This document shows positions 1 to 6,608 of a stretch of 13,398 bases of DNA, in pieces; within the stretch, counting starts at the first letter, position 1; each line of letters begins with the position of its first letter. The DNA is taken from positions 1-13,398 of the forward strand of contig CALUCM010000029.1 in NCBI GenBank assembly GCA_943914555.1. The letters are read 5' to 3'. The notes under the pieces are model-generated. The model was not told the origin of the DNA. It worked only from the letters and a program-made list of their open reading frames with translations, and made no database searches. The DNA is from an uncultured Francisella sp. Its GTDB lineage: Bacteria > Pseudomonadota > Gammaproteobacteria > Burkholderiales > Neisseriaceae. Both the position numbers and the translations under genes were made by a program.

Positions 1-117
1 CTATACAAAGTACCAGAGCAAACAAATATTATATCTACTTAAAAAAATTTGTCAAGGGAATATTTTAAAAATCAATCACACTGCACGGTGACTCCGATAT
101 AAAGAACATATGGCAAC

Positions 118-146
118 ATTATTTAATAATGATAAAGCACTTTATC
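118..146. repeat. Two abutting palindromes downstream of the RHH gene
   Basis: Positions 118-130 read ATTATTTAATAAT, a palindrome around a central T. Positions 131-146 read GATAAAGCACTTTATC, with perfect 7-bp arms around a CA centre. They lie 48-76 nt beyond the stop of the minus-strand RHH gene. No T-run follows on the minus strand, so a Rho-independent terminator is not well supported. The second palindrome closely matches one at 4362-4377 between pbpG and argD, so a protein-binding site is possible. That role is inference. Confidence 0.4.
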
Positions 147-193
147 TTTACTGTGTATTTTATCGTACCCAAAAATAAATTTAATATAAAATA

Positions 194-556
194 TCAACCT
201 TTTGGTTCATCAGAAAATTTAATACGGATATTGCCCCCATTTTGCAAAAATTGTATCACTACTAGATTAATTAATTCACTTTCAGAAAGCATTAGCTTCT
301 TGGCAATATTACTCATCTTTTCAAATACTGAGTTATTAAAAGTCACCGGGAACTTATCGTATTCGCTAGTGGTTTTATTTTTTCTGTCCACATCACTATT
401 AGTACTGTCAATGCTGATATTACTACCTTCCTGTAAAAAATTCATGACAGCCAAATTCACTATATTTGCTTTAGATAAAACCAGGGTCTTGGCAATTTCA
501 TCAAGTTTTTCAGACATCGAACTTTTTAAAGTCACTTCTACTGTATTGTGTTCCAT
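194..556 (-). CDS. Small protein with two tandem ribbon-helix-helix (Arc/MetJ-like) repeats, putative DNA-binding regulator
   Basis: The 120-residue protein is built from two copies of a ~42-residue unit, at residues 6-47 and 69-110, joined by a polar linker at 48-68. The copies align without gaps at about 20 of 42 identities. Each has a short beta strand (VEVTL, FPVTF), a helix (EKLDEIAK, EKMSNIAK), a turn containing LxLS, and a second helix ending NFLQEG or QFLQNG. This order is that of ribbon-helix-helix repressors, which normally act as dimers, so two copies in one chain suggest a single-chain pseudo-dimer as in F-plasmid TraY. An ATG two codons upstream (562) sits directly against the AAGAGG Shine-Dalgarno with no spacer, so I take the ATG at 556, which has 6 nt. 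It follows cysE on the same strand after 132 nt. The DNA target is unknown, and the fold is inferred by eye. Confidence 0.7.
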   Translation of the reverse strand: MEHNTVEVTLKSSMSEKLDEIAKTLVLSKANIVNLAVMNFLQEGSNISIDSTNSDVDRKNKTTSEYDKFPVTFNNSVFEKMSNIAKKLMLSESELINLVVIQFLQNGGNIRIKFSDEPKG

Positions 557-562
557 ACTCAT

Positions 563-568
563 CCTCTT
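563..568 (-). promoter_or_regulatory. Shine-Dalgarno site fixing the RHH start
   Basis: The minus strand reads AAGAGG, then ATGAGT, then ATG. The spacer is zero to the first ATG (562) and six nucleotides to the second (556), which favours the second as the real start. Confidence 0.55.
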
Positions 569-688
569 ATCACTTCATCAGCTGGTTAATTTAATCGATT
601 TTCTTTTATTTTAAAGCAAATAGAAGCTACCACATAAACAAAGACGGTTCAATCTAAACAAATACATTGCTTCGGATTAACAAAATAA

Positions 689-1510
689 CTAACCTATATC
701 ATCATCCATGCTGTTTGACTGCAAAGATGATAAGGATTTCTCAGATAAAAAAGTTGACAGTGCACGAGCAGAACTACCCACCACACTTACATTAGCTGGC
801 ACTGGTTTAGTAATAATACTTCCTGCACCAATCTTCGCATTTTCACCAATCTTAATATTGCCCAAAATGACTGCGTGAGCACCTAATAAGACACCATCTC
901 CTACTTTAGGATGTCTATCACTTCGCTCTTTACCTGTGCCACCTAAGGTCACACCATGAAAAATAGAAACATGATCCCCCACCACACTTGTCTCGCCTAT
1001 CACCAAACCAGAAGCATGATCACATAAGATACCCTGTCCAATTGTTGCCGCGGGATGAATATCCATATCCCACACTATTGACATGCGACTTTGTAAGTAC
1101 AAAGCAAAATCCCTCCTACCTTCATGCCAGCAACAGTTGGCAATGCGATAACTTTCTATTCCTTGAAAACCTTTATAGTAAAGCAGTGGTGAAAGATAAA
1201 GATAGCAGGCCGGATCCTTTTCATAGCAAGCAACAATATCAGCTTCTACCTTGCTCATTATTTCTTGATTTAACAAACAGGACAGAAAAATTTCCTGTAA
1301 GCTACTCTTATCAAACCAAGTATCTGCTAATCTAGCAGCAATGATGTAAGCCAGAGCATCTGCCAAAGATTGATGACGCAATATATTGTCTTGCAAGAAA
1401 AACCGCATGCGAGAATCTTGCTTACTGCCCTGTTGTGCTTCTTCTTTGATTCGCTGCCATAAGTCTTTTGGCTGCAAAAGCGATTTACTCTTCATAATCT
1501 TTGTAGGCAC
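689..1510 (-). CDS. cysE: Serine O-acetyltransferase
   Basis: Transfers acetyl from acetyl-CoA to L-serine, giving O-acetylserine, the first committed step of cysteine synthesis in the cytosol. The 273 residues equal the E. coli length as I recall it. An all-helical N-terminal domain (to ~145) precedes a left-handed beta-helix of hexapeptide repeats (~150-245) containing DIHPAATIGQG, DHASGLVIGE, GVTLGGTGK and AKIGAGS. Expected catalytic residues are present: D99 (KDPAC), D164-H165 and H200 (DRHPK). The start is GTG at 1510 behind an AAAGG-G-rich Shine-Dalgarno; an ATG at 1495 is the alternative but has a weaker site. It begins 13 nt after the rng stop, so the two are probably co-transcribed. 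Two oddities: a G7 tract runs into the start codon, and the C-terminus is DDDIG rather than ending in the Ile that E. coli CysE inserts into CysK. Confidence 0.95.
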   Translation of the reverse strand: MPTKIMKSKSLLQPKDLWQRIKEEAQQGSKQDSRMRFFLQDNILRHQSLADALAYIIAARLADTWFDKSSLQEIFLSCLLNQEIMSKVEADIVACYEKDPACYLYLSPLLYYKGFQGIESYRIANCCWHEGRRDFALYLQSRMSIVWDMDIHPAATIGQGILCDHASGLVIGETSVVGDHVSIFHGVTLGGTGKERSDRHPKVGDGVLLGAHAVILGNIKIGENAKIGAGSIITKPVPANVSVVGSSARALSTFLSEKSLSSLQSNSMDDDIG

Positions 1511-1523
1511 CCCCCCTTTCTAG

Positions 1524-3029
1524 TTAGTTGGGATATAGCTCATACTCTTCTCTTGCATAACTATTATTTGCCGTTAATATTACTTCAGTTTTAAGCTCAT
1601 GTGCTAAATGCATTAAAGATTTTGATTCTTCATCCAACAATAGTTCTACCACATCTGGACAGGCAACTACTTTTATCTTTTGCAGTGGCCGTATCGATGC
1701 CATCTCATGCATTATGAACATAATTTCATAAGCGATGGCTTGAGCGCTAAGCACCCATCCCAAACCATTACACGTAGAACACTTTTCCAGCCAACTCTGT
1801 CTAAAACTTGCTCTGGTACGTTTGCGCGTAAGTTCTACCAACCCTAAAGAAGTCAGTCCATGAATGGTCACTTTTGTTTTATCATAGCGCAGCCATGAAG
1901 CAAGTTCTGCTAACACCTGTTTTTGATGTTCTATGTTTTGCATATCAATAAAATCAACAATGATGATGCCACCTATATCTCGCAATCGTAATTGCCTGGC
2001 AATCACCGCGCACGCCTGCAAATTAGCTTGTAAAATGGTTTGTTGGAAACTATGTGAGCCGACAAAAGCACCTGTGTTTACATCAATGGTAGTCATTGAT
2101 TCAGTGGATTCAATGACCAAATAACCACCACCTTTAAGAGCCACATGCGGCCTTAATGCTTTGTTCAATTGCTCACTTACGTGATAGTGCTGTAGCAAAC
2201 TATTTCCTTTATCTCTGGTATTAAAATAATGAATACGGTCAATGAGATCAATGCCGTAATTATCAGCAAATTTCTGCATCTTGGTGGCCATCTGTTTGCA
2301 GTTCACCCAAATGCTATGAGTGTTCTCATTCACTTCATCTCTTAATAACCTAAATGGCAAGGATAATTCTTGATAAATTAGCGCTGGAGCATCGTGATGA
2401 ATACATTTCTTCTGCAACTCAGTCCAGCGTTTTTTTAAAAAATGAACGTCAGATTTCAAGGCTTCAACAGAAGCTGACAAAGCACTAGTACGTACAATAT
2501 ACCCCCCTGTGACTTGACGTGGAAGAATAGATTGCAAAAGCTTCTTTAATTCTTCTCGTTTTTCTTTATTCTCAATACGCTGTGAAATATAAATCTGATC
2601 ATCTTGTGGCAAAAAAATAAGATGTCGACCTACTAACGATAATCGCGAGCTTAACCTTGCTCCTTTGCTAGCAATTGGATCTTTGATGACTTGTACCAAT
2701 AATTTTTGCCCATCAACCAGTAATGTTTCAATCGGTCGATTGTCATTATTAGGAGCTTTGTTTTCAACAAGGTCTACAAAATGTAAAAAGGCAGTGCGTG
2801 CTAGACCAATTTCAATAAAGGCACTTTGCATACCAGGTAATACGCGCTTGACTTGCCCTAGATAGATATTGCCAACAATACTTTGCCCGATGTTTTTTTC
2901 AACTTGGAATTCACATAATTCCTTGCCTTCCAAAACAGCAACACGCGTTTCTTGCGGCATTACATTAATTAATATTGTTTCAGACGACAACACTCTATCA
3001 ACTGCCAACTCAGCAGAAGGGTTCAACAT
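1524..3029 (-). CDS. rng: Ribonuclease G
   Basis: Single-strand endoribonuclease of the RNase E/G family. In E. coli it matures the 5' end of 16S rRNA and cleaves some mRNAs. The 501 residues are close to E. coli RNase G (489), and there is no long C-terminal scaffold as in RNase E. An S1-like RNA-binding region occupies ~35-125 (GNIYLGQVKRVLPGMQSAFIEIG). The catalytic Mg-binding aspartates are D316 (TIDVNTGAFVG) and D359 (VDFIDM). The zinc-link Cys pair is C417-x-x-C420 (CSTC), and LVELTRKRTR precedes it. TAAGGAG with a 4-nt spacer precedes the ATG at 3029. It lies 62 nt downstream of pbpG on the same strand, with no obvious terminator between them, and directly upstream of cysE. The product is clear; the operon is inferred from spacing. 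Confidence 0.96.
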   Translation of the reverse strand: MLNPSAELAVDRVLSSETILINVMPQETRVAVLEGKELCEFQVEKNIGQSIVGNIYLGQVKRVLPGMQSAFIEIGLARTAFLHFVDLVENKAPNNDNRPIETLLVDGQKLLVQVIKDPIASKGARLSSRLSLVGRHLIFLPQDDQIYISQRIENKEKREELKKLLQSILPRQVTGGYIVRTSALSASVEALKSDVHFLKKRWTELQKKCIHHDAPALIYQELSLPFRLLRDEVNENTHSIWVNCKQMATKMQKFADNYGIDLIDRIHYFNTRDKGNSLLQHYHVSEQLNKALRPHVALKGGGYLVIESTESMTTIDVNTGAFVGSHSFQQTILQANLQACAVIARQLRLRDIGGIIIVDFIDMQNIEHQKQVLAELASWLRYDKTKVTIHGLTSLGLVELTRKRTRASFRQSWLEKCSTCNGLGWVLSAQAIAYEIMFIMHEMASIRPLQKIKVVACPDVVELLLDEESKSLMHLAHELKTEVILTANNSYAREEYELYPN

Positions 3030-3091
3030 ATAACTCCTTAAGTTTCAGGTGCTTTCTATTGAGAGCAAATCAAAAGCTTTTAATTAATTGA

Positions 3092-4159
3092 CTAGTAATA
3101 ATTTCCAAAAGCTTGTTTGATATATTCAGCATCTGATACACGTGAATAGCTGCTAGGAGCTCCTAAAAATACTAAATACACATCATCCCTGCCAAATTTG
3201 CTTTTTACAACCATGCACCGGCCTGCCTCTCTGATATAACCTGTTTTTTGTAACCCCACATTCCATAGGCCTTTGCGTACTAAAGAGTTAGTGTTGACAT
3301 AACGAAGTGCTTTTCCTCCCCGACCAAATATTTCTATTCCACGGTCAGTTGAATATTTTCGTATGAGAGGATATTGATCTGCTGCTTGCGCCATAGCGAT
3401 AATATCTGCTGCTGTTGATTGATTTCTCGGATCCAGACCTGTTGGTTCGTAAAAAACCGTATTATACATCCCTAACTGTTTGGCTTTATTATTCATTGCC
3501 CTAACAAATGCACCTACGCCACCAGGATAGTTTCTTGCTAAAGCATGAATTGCACGATTTTCACTACTCATCAAACCGATATGCAACAAATCTTGTCTAG
3601 TAAGTGCAGTCCCCACTGAAAGCCGACTGCTTGAGTGTTTTAAATGATCTACATCTTCCTCAGTAATAGCCAAAACTGCGCCCATATCTTGTTTTGCATC
3701 AAGAAAAACCATAGCGGCCATTAGCTTAGAAATGGAGGCCAACGGCACTTGCAGATGAGGGTTCTTCTCATAAAGCACACGATGCTGTGTGGCATTCATA
3801 ACCATAGCAGCGCGGGAAGATAAAGAAGAATTGAGATAATTATTCCAGCTAAATTGATCGCCTTCGCTGGCATTATCGATACTTAGTACAATTGAGCCTT
3901 CCGTGGAAGATGGTTTGCCTACACTATTATGGCTAATCTCTTGGATGATTTTTTCTAGTTGATTGCGACCATTTAATGCATAATTCTCTGCACTATCATT
4001 TTTCCGATAATTGGTGACAAGTTCTTTTTTAGCTTGGATTAAATTATCAAGCGGGTCATTTGTATCAGCAAAACTAAGTTGTTGAAATGAAATAAGTAAA
4101 GTGACAGAGAAAAATAATTTTGTTAAGCTGCACTTATGCCCTGTCTGCCTTGTCACCAT
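3092..4159 (-). CDS. pbpG: D-alanyl-D-alanine endopeptidase (PBP7-type, peptidase S11)
   Basis: Periplasmic serine peptidase of the DacA/PBP7 family that cuts D-Ala-meso-DAP cross-links in peptidoglycan. All three active-site motifs are visible: SxxK at S142-K145 (SISK), SxN at S199-N201 (SEN) and KTG at 305-307. A signal peptide spans residues 1-31: basic n-region, hydrophobic LFFSVTLLISF, and likely cleavage after SFA before DTND. A ~80-residue polar segment precedes the catalytic domain, making the protein longer (355) than E. coli PBP7 (about 310). I start at the ATG at 4159 because GGGGAG lies 6 nt upstream and the signal peptide follows at once; an in-frame ATG at 4216 would add 19 polar residues ahead of it. 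The lack of a C-terminal amphipathic anchor favours PBP7 over PBP5/6. Confidence 0.92.
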   Translation of the reverse strand: MVTRQTGHKCSLTKLFFSVTLLISFQQLSFADTNDPLDNLIQAKKELVTNYRKNDSAENYALNGRNQLEKIIQEISHNSVGKPSSTEGSIVLSIDNASEGDQFSWNNYLNSSLSSRAAMVMNATQHRVLYEKNPHLQVPLASISKLMAAMVFLDAKQDMGAVLAITEEDVDHLKHSSSRLSVGTALTRQDLLHIGLMSSENRAIHALARNYPGGVGAFVRAMNNKAKQLGMYNTVFYEPTGLDPRNQSTAADIIAMAQAADQYPLIRKYSTDRGIEIFGRGGKALRYVNTNSLVRKGLWNVGLQKTGYIREAGRCMVVKSKFGRDDVYLVFLGAPSSYSRVSDAEYIKQAFGNYY

Positions 4160-4165
4160 GTTGTT

Positions 4166-4171
4166 CTCCCC
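4166..4171 (-). promoter_or_regulatory. pbpG: Shine-Dalgarno site fixing the pbpG start
   Basis: The minus strand reads GGGGAG, six nucleotides (AACAAC), then ATG at 4159. This supports the shorter pbpG reading frame, in which the signal peptide is N-terminal. Confidence 0.65.
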
Positions 4172-4361
4172 ATTGCACTCTTGCCTATCGATGACTTTAT
4201 GTATTTGATTAAGCAAGATATTTTCGTTGAATCTAATTAGCCATCTCTATAATCTTCTGGCGAAATAAAAATAACTATACCCTTGTCCAAACGGCCGCTG
4301 ATCTTATCTTTACAGGCTCAAGCTCTGTAAGATGCTTATATATATCACTATTTTCGTAGTG

Positions 4362-4377
4362 GATAAAGTACTTTATT
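4362..4377. repeat. Palindrome related to the 131-146 site
   Basis: GATAAAGTACTTTATT, whose inner 14 bases (ATAAAGTACTTTAT) are a perfect palindrome. It differs from 131-146 only at one central base and the last base. It lies in the pbpG/argD spacer, ~150 nt upstream of argD. It could be an operator half-repeated at two loci, but two copies are weak evidence. Confidence 0.35.
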
Positions 4378-4528
4378 GTTTTTTTTAACAAAATAATTAT
4401 ACTGAGAAACTCTAAAGTGGCTTTCAGATGAAAACAGGCTTGTACCAGCAAAAAGGTCATATAAATGATTTAAAAAAGCTGCATAATAGATTTTATATAT
4501 CAGCAATTTGCTTATAAAACAATAACAT

Positions 4529-5725
4529 ATGAAAAATTACATCACTCCTAATTTTGAATTTTTAGACATGATCCCCGTTAAAGGAATTGGCAGTTTAGTA
4601 TGGGATGATAAAAATCGAGACTATATTGATTTTGTTGGTGGAATTGCCGTCAATGCCTTAGGCCATTGCCATCCTAAATTACTTGAAGCCTTACAAGATC
4701 AAGCTAAAAATTTGTGGCATTGCTCCAATCTCTATACTAATATACCAAGTCAGCAGTTGGCTGAAAAATTAGTCACATATACTTTTGCTGAAAAAGTATT
4801 TTTTGCCAATTCAGGAGCCGAAGCCAATGAAGCTGCTTTGAAACTGGCCAGACGTTATGCCTTTTTACATAAAGGTGCGCAAAAAAATAAAATCATTTCT
4901 TGCGAAGCCAGTTTCCATGGCCGTAGTCTTTTTACTGTTACTGTGGGGGGGCAAAAAAAATATCAACAAGGCTTTGGCCCCTTGCCTGAGCGGATCGAAT
5001 ATGTTCCCTTTAATCAAACCGAGCGCCTCAAAGAGATGCTTGACGATGACACTTGTGCTTTTATCGCAGAACCAATTCAAGGTGAAAGTGGTGTCATTTC
5101 AGCTCATCTAGAGTTTTTGCGCTGCGCGCGTGAATTATGCAATGAGCACGCCATTGTGTTTATTCTTGACGAAGTTCAAACCGGTATGGGTAGAACCGGT
5201 AGCTTATTTGCCTATCAACAATATCAAGTTGTTCCTGATATTCTAACAACAGCTAAAGCCCTAGGTTGTGGTGTGCCCATGGGAGCAATGTTGTGTTCAG
5301 AAGAAGTTGCTTCTGCTTTTACTGTGGGCTCTCATGGAACTACTATGGGCGGTAATCCGCTGTGTTGCGCTGTAGCCAATGCTGCTTTTGACATAATTAA
5401 TAGTCAAGAAACACAATCTCATACTAAATATCAAAATGAGCGTTTTGTCGCAGAGCTTAATCAACTGGCTATTGATAGTGGCGTATTTCAATCAATACGT
5501 GGCAAAGGTCTATTGCTGGGTTGTGTGTTGGCAGACGTATATCGTGGCCAAGCACAAGAATTGGTACAAACAATGTTAAGTGCTAGAGTAATGGTCAGCC
5601 AGGCTGGTCCTGATGTTATTAGATTGGCCCCCAGCTTACTTATTCGCGATCAAGAGCGCGAAGAAGGTTTAAAACGCATGAGGCAGGCATTAGAATTTTG
5701 GAAACTGACTCATGCATCGACCTAA
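4529..5725 (+). CDS. argD: Acetylornithine (succinyldiaminopimelate) aminotransferase, class III PLP enzyme
   Basis: PLP-dependent transaminase that moves the amino group from glutamate to N-acetylglutamate semialdehyde in arginine synthesis. In many proteobacteria it also serves the DapC step of lysine/DAP synthesis. The 398 residues align along the length of E. coli ArgD. Markers are IPVKGIGS (15-22), GHCHP (45-49), NSGAEANEAALKLAR (94-108), SFHGRS (128-133), the cofactor-binding D214 (ILDEVQTG), the Schiff-base lysine K243 (TAKALGCGVP) and the C-terminal GPDVIRLAPSL. No clear Shine-Dalgarno precedes the ATG. No other arg gene is nearby, so a lysine/DAP role is as likely as arginine from context. 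A G7-C-A8 homopolymer block lies at 4945-4960 within the frame. Its 3' end overlaps rbsK. Confidence 0.93.
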   Translation: MKNYITPNFEFLDMIPVKGIGSLVWDDKNRDYIDFVGGIAVNALGHCHPKLLEALQDQAKNLWHCSNLYTNIPSQQLAEKLVTYTFAEKVFFANSGAEANEAALKLARRYAFLHKGAQKNKIISCEASFHGRSLFTVTVGGQKKYQQGFGPLPERIEYVPFNQTERLKEMLDDDTCAFIAEPIQGESGVISAHLEFLRCARELCNEHAIVFILDEVQTGMGRTGSLFAYQQYQVVPDILTTAKALGCGVPMGAMLCSEEVASAFTVGSHGTTMGGNPLCCAVANAAFDIINSQETQSHTKYQNERFVAELNQLAIDSGVFQSIRGKGLLLGCVLADVYRGQAQELVQTMLSARVMVSQAGPDVIRLAPSLLIRDQEREEGLKRMRQALEFWKLTHAST

Positions 5726-6608
5726 GATTGCTGTCTTTGGAAGTATTAATCTTGATATCCAGATTAGTACTCCTCATTTTCCTCAAGTTGGTGAAACTTT
5801 ATTAGCCAGCAGTGTGATTCATTTTCCAGGTGGTAAGGGTGCAAATCAAGCCGTGGCTGCTGCGCGTTTAGGGGCACAAGTGTCTTTTGTTGGCGCGGTG
5901 GGAGACGATGAAGCAGGCGATTACTTACTTAAAGTATTAGCGCAAGAAAACATTAGACTGTCTCATATACAGAAGATATCATCTGTACCCACAGGAGCTG
6001 CTTATGTAGTGCGCTCTGAGCTAGATAATTACATCATTGTTAATTCTGGTGCTAATTTTGCCTGGGATTATCTTCCAGAGCAGTGGGAAGTCATTATACA
6101 AAAAAGCGATGTGGTACTCTTGCAACTAGAAATTCCTCTAAAATTCGTGGAAATAATCTCTCAGATTGCTTGGCATCATAAGGTACCTATTATTTTAAAC
6201 CCAGCCCCAGCTATTTTATTACCCCCTGCTTTACTCACAAAAGCCAGCGCTATTACTCCTAATGCACAAGAATTATGGCAAATTACTTGCTGTGATCAGC
6301 ACAAAGAAGAACTACCTATAACGCTGTATTCGCAGCGCAATCAATTAATCATTACCCAGGGGGCAAAAGGCGTGGTTTATTTTGATAATGGCTTAAAACA
6401 AAGACAAACAGCTTATCAAGTCGAGGCACTTGATACCACAGGTGCAGGCGACGTGTTTAACGGTGCTTTAGCAACTTTTTGGCATTTGGGTAAGAAAGAA
6501 GCAGTGAAACGTGCCTGCGCGGCGGCCACTTTGTCTATCCAAAAAATAGGCGCCCAAAGCGGGGCGCCTAATAACAAAGAGCTTGAATCATTTCTGGCAC
6601 ATTTTTAA
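5712..6608 (+). CDS. rbsK: Ribokinase-like PfkB-family sugar kinase
   Basis: ATP-dependent kinase of the PfkB family, expected to phosphorylate D-ribose to ribose-5-phosphate in the cytosol. The 298 residues (E. coli RbsK 309) contain the N-terminal GSINLD, PfkB signature 1 (FPGGKGANQAVAAARLGA, 38-55), the ribokinase NPAPA motif (163-167), ITPNAQE (181-187) and signature 2, DTTGAGDVFNGALA, with catalytic D247. NPAPA and the close match to RbsK favour ribokinase over fructokinase or adenosine kinase, but the substrate is inferred. The ATG lies inside the argD 3' end (14-nt overlap, weak GGA 9 nt upstream), so translational coupling to argD is likely. No ribose transporter or RbsR is in the window. 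Its last codons carry the terminator of the opposing receptor gene and overlap that gene by 4 nt. Confidence 0.88.
   Translation: MHRPKIAVFGSINLDIQISTPHFPQVGETLLASSVIHFPGGKGANQAVAAARLGAQVSFVGAVGDDEAGDYLLKVLAQENIRLSHIQKISSVPTGAAYVVRSELDNYIIVNSGANFAWDYLPEQWEVIIQKSDVVLLQLEIPLKFVEIISQIAWHHKVPIILNPAPAILLPPALLTKASAITPNAQELWQITCCDQHKEELPITLYSQRNQLIITQGAKGVVYFDNGLKQRQTAYQVEALDTTGAGDVFNGALATFWHLGKKEAVKRACAAATLSIQKIGAQSGAPNNKELESFLAHF
6541..6570 (-). terminator. Rho-independent terminator of the TonB-dependent receptor, inside rbsK
   Basis: Read on the minus strand, arms TAGGCGCCC and GGGCGCCTA form a 9-bp GC-rich stem around the 6-nt loop CGCTTT, followed immediately by TTTTTT (6546-6541). It begins 34 nt beyond the receptor stop codon. 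On the plus strand the same hairpin is followed by ATAACAAAG with no T-run, so it should act only on leftward transcripts. The bases also encode rbsK residues around 279-286. Confidence 0.85.

Larger units (their letters stand above)
4160..4528. other. Divergent AT-rich spacer between pbpG and argD
   Basis: I see no supported gene here. A 61-codon minus-strand reading frame (4275-4460) lacks a Shine-Dalgarno and resembles no family. The spacer must hold promoters for pbpG (leftward) and argD (rightward), but no -35/-10 pair stands out on either strand; CATAAT at 4482-4487 and TATAAA at 4513-4518 are only loose -10 matches. It contains a perfect 14-bp palindrome at 4363-4376, listed separately, followed by an eight-T run. 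Confidence 0.5.

Noticed and set aside
129..614. 161-codon plus-strand reading frame at the left edge
   Set aside because: It is antisense to the RHH gene, which has a good Shine-Dalgarno and clear internal duplication. The plus-strand translation is hydrophobic, low in complexity and resembles no family.
4275..4460. 61-codon minus-strand frame in the pbpG/argD spacer
   Set aside because: No Shine-Dalgarno, no recognisable motif, and it spans the likely promoter region.
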